DNA of 64,000 nucleotides, taken from assembly GCA_900113385.1 (NCBI GenBank), contig FOPE01000005.1, positions 35,975-99,974 of the forward strand, written 5' to 3'. Position numbers and translations under genes: made by a program. This document shows, piece after piece, positions 28,566 to 36,660 of this stretch (positions within the stretch are counted from its first letter, which is position 1; each line of letters opens with the position of its first letter). Source of the DNA: Lachnospiraceae bacterium C7. Its GTDB lineage: Bacteria > Bacillota > Clostridia > Lachnospirales > Lachnospiraceae. The notes under the pieces were generated by a model that saw only the letters and a program-made list of their open reading frames with translations, did no database searches and was not told the DNA's origin.

Positions 28566-29387
28566 ATGAAAGAAAAAATTTATACTATGATGAAAAAAGG
28601 TAAGACTATTTTGTTTACCTTTTGCTTTTGTTTTTTGACAATTTTCTCTCTGACAGCTTGTCATAAAGATGAGGTGTTGTTATCTACAGAGACTGGGACG
28701 TCAGCAGAATCACATAATAAGCATAACAAGAATAACAAAAAAAACACCCCACAATCTTATGATGAAAATAATAAAGCTAAGTCTAAGAAGAATAAATCAG
28801 CTAAGACTAATGGTGATAAAACAAAGTCTAAGGCATCACAAGGCAATGCAACAGATAAAGTTGTAGTGTATGTTTGTGGACAAGTTAATAAGCCAGGAGT
28901 GTATGAATTATCAAAGGGCAAAAGATTGTTTGATGCAGTTACTATGGCAGGTGGAATGAATGATTTAGCAGCAAAGGAATTCCACAACCTAGCAGCTTGT
29001 TTAAAAGATGGTCAGATGATTTATATTCCTACGAAGGAAGAAGCGAAAGACCCCAATTTTGTAGGGCCAGATAATGCAGAAAACATTATTAATAATGCGA
29101 ACAATGCAACTTATGGTGCAGCAAACAATGGAGTTAGTGATTCAACTAGAGTAGGGAATCCTGTTTCAAATAGCGAATCCGCTATTTCAAACGGCAAGGT
29201 TAATATCAATAGAGCTTCGAAGGAAGAACTAATGACTATAAAAGGTGTAGGTGAAAGTAAGGCAGAGAGTATAATTGCATACAGAACAGAGCATGGTAAT
29301 TTTTCTAAAATTGAAGATTTAAAGAATATTACCGGAATTAAAAACGGTATATTTAACAAATTAAAAGATTATATTACGGTGAACTGA
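28566..29387 (+). CDS. comEA: ComEA-like DNA-binding lipoprotein
   Basis: A 273-residue surface DNA receptor for transformation-type uptake. It has a signal peptide with lipobox LTAC (Cys 32), so it is predicted to be a lipoprotein. B. subtilis ComEA is instead held by an N-terminal membrane helix. A long Lys/Asn/Ser-rich linker runs to about residue 97. A SLBB domain follows (VVYVCGQVNKPGVYEL...AGGMNDLAA). After a second Asn-rich linker comes the helix-hairpin-helix DNA-binding domain VNINRASKEELMTIKGVGESKAESII...NITGIKNGIFNKLKDYI. It leads an operon with a two-component system, a GerMN lipoprotein, comEC and holA; spacing to the next gene is 10 bases. Confidence 0.9.
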   Translation: MKEKIYTMMKKGKTILFTFCFCFLTIFSLTACHKDEVLLSTETGTSAESHNKHNKNNKKNTPQSYDENNKAKSKKNKSAKTNGDKTKSKASQGNATDKVVVYVCGQVNKPGVYELSKGKRLFDAVTMAGGMNDLAAKEFHNLAACLKDGQMIYIPTKEEAKDPNFVGPDNAENIINNANNATYGAANNGVSDSTRVGNPVSNSESAISNGKVNINRASKEELMTIKGVGESKAESIIAYRTEHGNFSKIEDLKNITGIKNGIFNKLKDYITVN

Positions 29388-29397
29388 GGAGTGTAAT

Positions 29398-30090
29398 ATG
29401 GCAAAAAAAGTTTTAGTTGTCGATGATGAAAAACTAATAGTTAAAGGAATTCGTTTCAGCCTTGAACAAGATGGCATGGAAGTTGATTGCGCATATGATG
29501 GTGAAGAAGCACTACAGAAAATAAAAGATAATGCGTATGATATTGTGCTACTTGATGTTATGCTTCCTAAGATGGAAGGGTTTGAAGTTTGTCAGGCTGT
29601 TAGGGATTTCTCAGATGTGCCAATCGTCATGCTTACAGCAAAAGGCGATGACATGGATAAGATTTTGGGACTTGAATATGGCGCAGATGACTATATCACC
29701 AAGCCTTTTAACATTCTAGAAGTAAAAGCTAGAATTAAAGCTATTATGCGAAGAACATCAAAAAGAGCACAAAAAGAAGTTGATGAAACAGTAGTAGAAA
29801 AAGGAGATTTGAAGCTAGATTGCGATAGCAGACGTCTTTATATTCTAGGAAATGAAGTAAATCTTACAGCAAAAGAGTTTGATTTATTAGAGATTCTCGT
29901 AAAAAATGAGAATAAAGTATATAGTAGAGAAAATCTACTTCACATGGTATGGGGAAAAGATTATCCGGGAGACGTAAGAACGGTAGACGTTCATGTAAGA
30001 CGTCTTAGAGAAAAAGTCGAAAAGAACCCAAGTGAACCTAAGTATGTACATACTAAATGGGGCGTAGGATATTATTATAGCCAAAGATAA
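29398..30090 (+). CDS. OmpR-family response regulator
   Basis: A 230-residue transcription regulator. The receiver domain has acidic residues in VVDDEK, the phosphoacceptor Asp 53 in LLDVMLPKMEG, the Thr in MLTAKG, and the Lys in DDYITKPFN. The C-terminal winged helix carries NLTAKEFDLLEILVKN and GDVRTVDVHVRRLREK...YVHTKWGVGYYY. It resembles the WalR/PhoP/VicR group. Its kinase follows 15 bases later. Its position inside a comEA-comEC operon suggests, but does not prove, that the pair senses something tied to the cell surface or DNA uptake. Targets are unknown; tandem direct-repeat sites would be expected upstream of them. Confidence 0.93.
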   Translation: MAKKVLVVDDEKLIVKGIRFSLEQDGMEVDCAYDGEEALQKIKDNAYDIVLLDVMLPKMEGFEVCQAVRDFSDVPIVMLTAKGDDMDKILGLEYGADDYITKPFNILEVKARIKAIMRRTSKRAQKEVDETVVEKGDLKLDCDSRRLYILGNEVNLTAKEFDLLEILVKNENKVYSRENLLHMVWGKDYPGDVRTVDVHVRRLREKVEKNPSEPKYVHTKWGVGYYYSQR

Positions 30091-30105
30091 CAGGAGCACT
30101 TAACC

Positions 30106-31551
30106 ATGTTAAAAAATAAAAAGTTAGTTGATTTTATAAAAAGTCTTAAGTTTCGCTTAATGGTTTTATTTGTTGTTATAGCGATTATTCCATGTCACAT
30201 ATTGAGAGTGGGAATTACACAATCATATGAATCTAGAGCAGTTTCTATTAGAGAAAGTGAAATATTAAGTCAAGCTAAGATTTTATCAAATAAAATTGCA
30301 AAAAGTGATTATATTTCAGGAAAAGATAATCCAGATGTTGAATCTCAAATAAGTACGTTGACAACGTTGTACGATGGTCGAGTTATTGTGGTTGATGATA
30401 ATTACAAAATAATTCGTGATACATATAACTTAGATGAGAGAAAAACAATTATATCAGGGCAAGTAGTAAAAACATTTGCAGGAGATGTAATGACAAACTA
30501 CGATTCAAGAAATCATTATATCGAATTAACGATTCCAGTTATAGACGTAGAAGATGATAATAGAAATGTACAAGGTGTCATGCTTGTAAGTGTGTCTACT
30601 GATAACATTGTGTTAAACAAAACATATTTGTCTCAAATTGGATTAATAATAGAAATGATTGTGGGTATTCTTTTTGCATTCGTAGGAGTTTTAGTAGCTA
30701 TGCGTATAGTTCGTCCTATGAAGAAACTTGTAAAAGGAATTGAATCCGTAGGAAGCGGATTTGAGGATAAAGTAGAGGCCGTAGACAATTATACAGAGAC
30801 GGTTTCTATATGTAATGAGATTAATAAAGTGTTGGATAAATATAAGATTTTAGATGACTCTAGACAAGAGTTTGTATCCAATGTATCCCATGAGTTGAAG
30901 ACACCTCTAACATCTATGAAGGTGTTGGCAGATTCAATTACATCTATGCCAGATGCACCACTAGAGATGTATAAGGAATTTATGGGCGATATTGCAGGTG
31001 AAATCGAAAGAGAAACTAAGATTATTAACGATTTATTATCATTAGTTAAAATGGATAAGTCAGAAGGAAGCCTTAACATTACAACTATAAATATGAATGA
31101 GCTTTTAGAACAAATCTTAAAGAGATTACAACCTATTGCGGACAAGCAGAATGTTGAAGTTGTTTTAGAAAGTTTTAGACCAGTTACAGCAGAGGTAGAT
31201 GAGGTTAAAATCACATTAGCGATTACAAATCTTGTAGAAAATGCTATTAAATATAATGGAAATGAAGAAGGTGGATGGGTACATGTTTCACTTAATTCAG
31301 ATCATCAATACTTTTATTTGAAAGTAGAAGATAATGGTATTGGTATTCCAGAAGAGTCTTTAGAGCACATTTACGAAAGATTTTATCGAGTAGATAAATC
31401 TCATTCAAGAGAAATAGGTGGAACAGGTTTAGGACTTGCAATCACACGTAATTCTATATTGATGCATAGAGGTGCGATAATGGTTCATAGTATTTTGAAT
31501 GAAGGAACGACATTTGATGTTAGAATTCCTTTGAATTATATAAAGGCTTAG
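30106..31551 (+). CDS. Sensor histidine kinase
   Basis: A 481-residue membrane sensor, partner of the preceding regulator. Membrane helices lie at about residues 17-34 and 177-199. The extracellular sensor between them (about 140 residues) resembles a single-Cache/PAS-like fold, as in PhoR/WalK relatives. HAMP covers about 200-252. The dimerisation helix carries FVSNVSHELKTPLTSMK with His 262. The ATPase has NLVENAIKYNG (N box), DNGIGIPEES (G1), FYRVDKSHSREIGGTGLGL (F and G2 boxes). All catalytic boxes are intact. There is no cytoplasmic PAS domain between HAMP and HisKA, unlike WalK. The signal is unknown. Confidence 0.92.
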   Translation: MLKNKKLVDFIKSLKFRLMVLFVVIAIIPCHILRVGITQSYESRAVSIRESEILSQAKILSNKIAKSDYISGKDNPDVESQISTLTTLYDGRVIVVDDNYKIIRDTYNLDERKTIISGQVVKTFAGDVMTNYDSRNHYIELTIPVIDVEDDNRNVQGVMLVSVSTDNIVLNKTYLSQIGLIIEMIVGILFAFVGVLVAMRIVRPMKKLVKGIESVGSGFEDKVEAVDNYTETVSICNEINKVLDKYKILDDSRQEFVSNVSHELKTPLTSMKVLADSITSMPDAPLEMYKEFMGDIAGEIERETKIINDLLSLVKMDKSEGSLNITTINMNELLEQILKRLQPIADKQNVEVVLESFRPVTAEVDEVKITLAITNLVENAIKYNGNEEGGWVHVSLNSDHQYFYLKVEDNGIGIPEESLEHIYERFYRVDKSHSREIGGTGLGLAITRNSILMHRGAIMVHSILNEGTTFDVRIPLNYIKA

Positions 31552-31560
31552 GAGGCTGAC

Positions 31561-32544
31561 ATGAAAAAGATTAGTATTTTAGTCGCAACTATGCTTTTGG
31601 TTGTATTAAGTTTGGCGGGGTGTAAAAAAGAAGAACATGGTGAATATAAGTTATATTATGTAGATATAGATGTTACTAAATTAGTGAACATGGAATATTC
31701 GCCAAACACCACGGATAAAGAGACTCTTATTCAGAAAATGATAACTAGACTTAGTGAAAAACCCGCATCATCTGACATGAGAAGGGCAATTCCTAAAGAT
31801 GTAAAGATAAAAAGCGTATCATTAAAAAATGATTTATTAACAATAGATTTTAATAAAAAATATAAAGAGATGAATGCAACAGAGGAAGTTCTTACTAGGG
31901 CAGCTGTTGTTAGAACTCTTTTACAAGTTGATGGCGTTCGAAAGATATGTTTTACAGTTGAGGGAGACCCACTGACTAATTTAGATGGTGATACGATTGG
32001 TTATATGAATGAAGATTCTTTTGTAGAGAATCCAGGAGAACAGATAAATTCAATAACTACGAAGCAGCTAACTTTATATTTTGCTAATAGTAGTGGAGAT
32101 AAACTTGTGAAAGAAACTAGAAAAGTTCATTATAGTTCGAATATTTCTATGGAAAAATTAGTTATCGAGCAACTTATGAAAGGTTCAAGTGACAAAAGTT
32201 TGTTATCTACTATTCCAAAGGGTACACAACTTATTAATGTATCTGTCGATGATGGCGTTTGTTACGTTAATTTAGATGATACCTTCAAGAATCAAAATTA
32301 TGAAATTAAAGAATCTGTAGTAATTTACTCTATAGTAAATTCATTAACTGAGTTAGACGAAGTTGATAAGGTTCAAATTTCTATAAACGGTGATACAAGT
32401 GGTGTATATAGATATTCATTTAAATTATCTAAAATGTATTCGCCAGATTACTCAATGGTCAAAGGGCCTGAGAGTAAGGAGAAAAGTAAAGAAAAAAATA
32501 AAGAAAAAAATAAAGAAATAAACAAAGACAGTAAGCAAAAATAA
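31561..32544 (+). CDS. GerMN-domain lipoprotein with lysine-rich tail
   Basis: A 327-residue lipoprotein (lipobox LAGC, Cys 21) with two GerMN domains. The first spans about residues 28-150 (KLYYVDIDVTKLV...VDGVRKICFTVEGDPL); the second spans about 170-290 (LTLYFANSSGDKLVKETRKV...DEVDKVQISINGD). The same fold occurs in GerM of spore formers and in LpqB, the lipoprotein partner of the mycobacterial MtrAB two-component system. The C-terminus is low complexity: KEK/NKEK repeats. It follows the kinase gene by nine bases. By analogy with LpqB-MtrB it could modulate this kinase outside the membrane; this is inference from context. It need not imply sporulation. Confidence 0.85.
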   Translation: MKKISILVATMLLVVLSLAGCKKEEHGEYKLYYVDIDVTKLVNMEYSPNTTDKETLIQKMITRLSEKPASSDMRRAIPKDVKIKSVSLKNDLLTIDFNKKYKEMNATEEVLTRAAVVRTLLQVDGVRKICFTVEGDPLTNLDGDTIGYMNEDSFVENPGEQINSITTKQLTLYFANSSGDKLVKETRKVHYSSNISMEKLVIEQLMKGSSDKSLLSTIPKGTQLINVSVDDGVCYVNLDDTFKNQNYEIKESVVIYSIVNSLTELDEVDKVQISINGDTSGVYRYSFKLSKMYSPDYSMVKGPESKEKSKEKNKEKNKEINKDSKQK

Positions 32545-32582
32545 TAAATAAAAACAATAAATAATAAATAGAGAGGACTTAC

Positions 32583-35084
32583 ATGAGAAAAAGACCATTT
32601 TTTCTTTTTGCAGTTATGTTCTTCCTCGGAGTACTTTTTCGCGACATTAAAAGTATGTTTATTATAGCTATTTTTTTAAGTGTTTTCGCGGCATTTACCT
32701 TGAAATTTATTAAAAAGGTAAGTGTCCGCAAAAGAATAGCTATTTCATTTCTTATATCAGTATTGATTCCAATACTTATTCCATTTGTATTAGGGTACAT
32801 GAGAATGGACCAACAAACAAAATATAGAAGCCAATACTTAAAAACGTTATCAGATGATGAAGATATAATAGCGCAAGGATTGATATACAAAAAGGAACAA
32901 AAGCCTAGAAGCTATTGCTATTATCTAGAAAATGTCTATATAAAAAAGAAGGATTCTACTAAAATCACGCAAATTAATAATATTTTGGTGTATTTTAAAA
33001 ACGATAAATATCCAGTTGGCAAAACAATTGCATTTAGAGGTAAGGTCTCGTTGTTTGAAGAGGCTAGAAATGAAGGAAATTTCGAAGCTAAGGATTTTTA
33101 TCAAAGTCAAAAAATAGATTTTTCAGTACAAAATCCAGTAGTATATAAAAAAAGTATTAAGCATGATAAATATTTAAATGCTTTATATAGTCTGAAATTA
33201 AATTTAAGAGAAGTATATGCAACGATTTTGAAAAAAGATAATGCTGGAGTATTGGTTAACATGTTGCTAGGAGATAAATCTCTTTTAGATGAAGACGTTA
33301 AAAATTTATATCAAAGAATGGGATTGTCACATATTCTAGCTATATCTGGGATGCATGTTTCATTTTTTGGATTAGGTTATTATTTCTTTCTGAGAAAAAC
33401 AGGCTTATCAAATAAAAAAAGCGCAGCAATATCAGTGTTTACAGTAGTTTCATATGGGTATTTGACAGGCATGGGATTGTCTTCGATTAGAGCAATTGGA
33501 ATGATTGTGCTAATGATAGTAGGAAATTTGATAGGAAGAACATATGATGTGGTAAATTCATTAGGTATAATGATGCTATATTTTTTGTGGAATAATCCAT
33601 TTGTTTATAAACATCCAGGGATTCAACTGTCATTTGCAGCAGTTTTTTCTATTGTAACTGTTGGAAAGATACTATCTATTAAGGCGGAAAATGAAACAAA
33701 ATTGTTAAAACGAAAGCTGAAAAAGTATCAGATAAAAAATCTTTTTAAAAGTAAAAAAATACGTAGAACGTTGGTACAGTATTTTGCAAAAAAAATGAAA
33801 CAAAGTGTATTGATAAGTTTAGGAATATGGCTAGGAACATTGCCTTTAGTTTTAAATTCATATTATGAAATTCCAACATATGCAATTATAATAAATCTGG
33901 CTTTACTTCCATTTTTAGAAGTAGTTTTTATAAGTGGCATAGCAGGTGGAATAGTTGGAATGTTAGTTATATGGATAGCAAAATTTGTTTTGTTCCCGGC
34001 AGATAAAATCCTAGATTTCTATGATTTTATCGGTAGAATAACAGAAAGATTGCCAAAGTCAACTTTAATAATAGGAAAACCTAGCCTGTTACAAATTTTG
34101 GTTTATTATGGAGTGCTTTTATTATTTATTCTTATTTTGTGGAAAAGAAATGAAGTAGAAGAAGCAAAAAAAGAACTTAATATTCCGGAAAAGGAAAGAA
34201 AATACTTTAAAAGTAACGTGGTAGTTGTTTTAATATTATTGGCAATTATCTGTTATAGGAAGCCTTTGGGACTAGAAATAGATATGCTTGATGTGGGACA
34301 AGGTGATGGACTATATATATCAACATCAGATAATTATAATTATTTTATTGATGGTGGCAGTACCGATCAATTAGAAGTTGGAAAATATAGGATGATTCCG
34401 TTTTTGAAAAGCAAAGGCATAAAAAAAATAGACTATTGGTTCTTATCGCATGGAGACTCAGATCATCTTTCAGGGCTTGAAGAAGCATTAGATAGCGGAT
34501 ATGAAGTTGATAATTTGGTTTTGTCAAAAATGATGCCAAAGGACAATGCTTATAAAACTTTGATAAAAAAAGCAAAAGCCAATCATACGAAGATTTTACA
34601 TCTAGATCATGGTGATAATGTAGCTACAAAGCATACAAAAGTTACAGTACTTTTTCCAGATACAAAAACAGACTTTACTGAGGCAGAACGAAATGATAGA
34701 AATATTTTGTCTCTTGGAATCTTGTTGCAGGATAGGGGATTCTCTGGTGTTTTTGCTGGCGATATGAATGGTGAGCAGGAAGAACAACTATTTGATGGAA
34801 TAAAAGAAGTGATGCCAAAAAATCAGCACATAGATTTTTTTAAAGCAACACATCACGGGTCGCGTTTTTCTAATACTATAGAGCTGTTAGAAAAAATAAC
34901 GCCTACATATGTAGGGGTGTCATGTGGGAAAGGCAATAGATATGGTCATCCACATCAAGAAGCTATTGATAATTATAAGAAAGTAAACAGCAAAATTTTT
35001 TATACTATGAAGGCAGGCCAAATAAAGATACGACGAGAAAAAAATAACCTTGTTGTAAAACAAAAGCTTTCTATGATACAATAG
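32583..35084 (+). CDS. comEC: ComEC/Rec2 DNA-uptake channel protein
   Basis: An 833-residue polytopic membrane protein that carries single-stranded DNA across the membrane during transformation. It has the three expected parts. An extracellular N-terminal OB-like region after two membrane helices spans about residues 80-200. The competence domain has LGDKSLLDEDVKNLYQRMGLSHILAISGMHVSFFG (ISGMH is the family hallmark, near residue 258). The C-terminal metallo-beta-lactamase-like nuclease domain starts at IDMLDVGQGDGLYI (about residue 568) and carries LSHGDSDHLSGL, GVFAGDMN and KATHHGSRFS. All metal ligands appear intact. comFA/comG genes are not in view, so whether the cell is naturally competent cannot be judged here. 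Confidence 0.95.
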   Translation: MRKRPFFLFAVMFFLGVLFRDIKSMFIIAIFLSVFAAFTLKFIKKVSVRKRIAISFLISVLIPILIPFVLGYMRMDQQTKYRSQYLKTLSDDEDIIAQGLIYKKEQKPRSYCYYLENVYIKKKDSTKITQINNILVYFKNDKYPVGKTIAFRGKVSLFEEARNEGNFEAKDFYQSQKIDFSVQNPVVYKKSIKHDKYLNALYSLKLNLREVYATILKKDNAGVLVNMLLGDKSLLDEDVKNLYQRMGLSHILAISGMHVSFFGLGYYFFLRKTGLSNKKSAAISVFTVVSYGYLTGMGLSSIRAIGMIVLMIVGNLIGRTYDVVNSLGIMMLYFLWNNPFVYKHPGIQLSFAAVFSIVTVGKILSIKAENETKLLKRKLKKYQIKNLFKSKKIRRTLVQYFAKKMKQSVLISLGIWLGTLPLVLNSYYEIPTYAIIINLALLPFLEVVFISGIAGGIVGMLVIWIAKFVLFPADKILDFYDFIGRITERLPKSTLIIGKPSLLQILVYYGVLLLFILILWKRNEVEEAKKELNIPEKERKYFKSNVVVVLILLAIICYRKPLGLEIDMLDVGQGDGLYISTSDNYNYFIDGGSTDQLEVGKYRMIPFLKSKGIKKIDYWFLSHGDSDHLSGLEEALDSGYEVDNLVLSKMMPKDNAYKTLIKKAKANHTKILHLDHGDNVATKHTKVTVLFPDTKTDFTEAERNDRNILSLGILLQDRGFSGVFAGDMNGEQEEQLFDGIKEVMPKNQHIDFFKATHHGSRFSNTIELLEKITPTYVGVSCGKGNRYGHPHQEAIDNYKKVNSKIFYTMKAGQIKIRREKNNLVVKQKLSMIQ

Positions 35085-35088
35085 CCTT

Positions 35089-36087
35089 ATGAGAAGAATT
35101 GACGAAGATATAAAGAAAAAAGAATATAAAAAGGCCTACTTGCTTTATGGTCAAGAGGACTATTTAAAAAAACAATATAGGGATAAATTAAAGAAGGCTT
35201 TAGTTAATCCAGGTGACACAATGAATTACGCATATTTTGAAGGACAAAATTGTGACTTCCATGAGATAATTCAATTGTCAGAGACCATGCCATTTTTGGC
35301 AGAAAAAAGAGTGATTTTAATAGAAGATAGTGGATTTTGTAATAAATCCTGTGATGATTTAGCAGACTACATAAAAGAAATTCCAGTCACAACTGTAATA
35401 ATTTTTGTGGAAAGCCAGGTAGATAAGCGCAATAAATTATATAAAGAGATTAGCAAAAATGGTTTGGCTGTTGAATTTGGAGAACAAAAGGATGAAATCC
35501 TAGAAAAATGGGTTGCTGTTCGTTTAAAAAAAGATAATAAACGAATTACAAGAGAAGCTTTTTTGACATTTGTACAGCGAGTTGGTACAGATATGGAAAA
35601 TATAGATAAAGAGCTAGAAAAACTTGTTTGCTATACACTTGACAAAGACATTATTGAAAATCAAGATGTGTTAGATATAACAACTGAACAGATTAGTAAT
35701 AGGATTTTTGAAATGGTAGATGCAATTGCTCTAAAAAAACAAAGCAAAGCAATGTTACTTTATCATGATTTATTGGCGTTAAAAGAGCCACCTATGAGGA
35801 TTATGTATATGATTTCTAGACAGTTTCATATATTAGAAATAGTTAAGGCAATGACAAATCAGGGCTTTGATGCAGCAAGTATTGCTACTCACGCAGGATG
35901 TCCAAGGTGGGCTGTGAAGAAAAATCAATATCAGGCAAAGAGTTTTACACTAGATCAATTAAAAGAAGCTGTACGAGATGGTGTAGAATATGAAACACTT
36001 GTAAAAACAGGAAAGTTGAATCCACAAATAGCTGTAGAATTATTTATTGTTAAATATAGTTCTATGAGTAATAAAAAACTTCATTAA
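35089..36087 (+). CDS. holA: DNA polymerase III delta subunit
   Basis: Clamp-loader delta subunit, which opens the beta clamp. 332 residues, normal length. It starts with YKKAYLLYGQEDYLKKQYRDKLKKAL (AAA+-like domain I without a functional P-loop), followed by ETMPFLAEKRVILIEDSGF and the domain III region PPMRIMYMISRQFHILEIVKA. It begins four bases after the comEC stop with no clear ribosome site of its own, so it probably depends on coupling to comEC translation. comEC-holA-rpsT is the standard Firmicute order. This essential replication gene is downstream of the competence and sensor genes in one transcript. Confidence 0.92.
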   Translation: MRRIDEDIKKKEYKKAYLLYGQEDYLKKQYRDKLKKALVNPGDTMNYAYFEGQNCDFHEIIQLSETMPFLAEKRVILIEDSGFCNKSCDDLADYIKEIPVTTVIIFVESQVDKRNKLYKEISKNGLAVEFGEQKDEILEKWVAVRLKKDNKRITREAFLTFVQRVGTDMENIDKELEKLVCYTLDKDIIENQDVLDITTEQISNRIFEMVDAIALKKQSKAMLLYHDLLALKEPPMRIMYMISRQFHILEIVKAMTNQGFDAASIATHAGCPRWAVKKNQYQAKSFTLDQLKEAVRDGVEYETLVKTGKLNPQIAVELFIVKYSSMSNKKLH

Positions 36088-36103
36088 AATTTTCGAAAAT
36101 CCA

Positions 36104-36132
36104 TTGACAGAAAAGTGTTGATAGATTATTAT
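36104..36132 (+). promoter_or_regulatory. Strong promoter of rpsT
   Basis: Consensus TTGACA (36104-36109) and TATTAT (36127-36132) are separated by 17 bases; a TATAAT overlaps three bases further on. Confidence 0.75.
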
Positions 36133-36144
36133 AATATGGTATGT

Positions 36145-36178
36145 TTACATTAAATCGTCCGTGTCCGGGTTGATGTAA
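36145..36178 (+). other. Stem-loop in the rpsT leader
   Basis: TTACAT (36145-36150) pairs with ATGTAA (36173-36178). The stem continues through a G-U and one mismatch to a ten-base loop GTCCGTGTCC. It would lie at the 5' end of the rpsT mRNA and could be the site for S20 autoregulation; this is inference. Confidence 0.4.
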
Positions 36179-36222
36179 CAATCATGAACAATAACAATTC
36201 AATAACATTGGAGGTGTACAGA

Positions 36223-36486
36223 TTGGCTAACATTAAATCTGCAAAAAAAAGAATTTTAGTTACAGAGGCAAAGACTGCTAGAAATAAAGCTGTTAAATCA
36301 GCATGCAAAACTGCAATCAAAAAAGTAGAGGCTACTGTAGCTGCTAAAGATAAAGCTGCTGCTGAAGTTGCTTTAAAAGAAGCTATCGTAACAATCGAAA
36401 AAGCTGGTTCTAAGGGTATTTACCACAAGAACAACGTAGCTAGAAAAGTTTCTCGTTTAACTAAAATGGTTAACGGCGTAGCTTAA
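36223..36486 (+). CDS. rpsT: 30S ribosomal protein S20, TTG start
   Basis: An 87-residue primary binder of 16S rRNA. The translation from TTG reads (M)ANIKSAKKRILVTEAKTARNK and ends with NNVARKVSRLTKMVNG, a full-length S20 rich in Lys/Ala. GGAGGTG lies seven bases before the TTG, so the TTG is the start. An ATG 13 codons upstream in the same frame would add residues foreign to S20 and would lack a ribosome site. In some bacteria a weak non-ATG start of rpsT is part of S20 autoregulation. It has its own promoter and terminator. The gpr and spoIIP genes that usually follow are missing. Confidence 0.95.
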   Translation: MANIKSAKKRILVTEAKTARNKAVKSACKTAIKKVEATVAAKDKAAAEVALKEAIVTIEKAGSKGIYHKNNVARKVSRLTKMVNGVA

Positions 36487-36510
36487 TTAAGTTTCGTATA
36501 GTGAATATAC

Positions 36511-36546
36511 AAAAGACATCAGTACCGTCATACTGATGTCTTTTTT
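36511..36546 (+). terminator. Terminator of rpsT
   Basis: A perfect 14-bp stem AAAAGACATCAGTA / TACTGATGTCTTTT with a six-base loop, ending in six T. Confidence 0.92.
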
Positions 36547-36660
36547 AATAAAAAACTTTAAAAAAATTATAAATATAGTACAATAACATTGAAGTTAATA
36601 GGTTAATACAAATAAGACTAACATAAAAAGTAATAAGTTAAGAAGCGAGGAGTAGAATTT

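Noticed and set aside
31561..32544. GerMN gene as evidence of sporulation
   Set aside because: GerMN domains occur in non-spore formers such as LpqB; the neighbours are a two-component system and competence genes.
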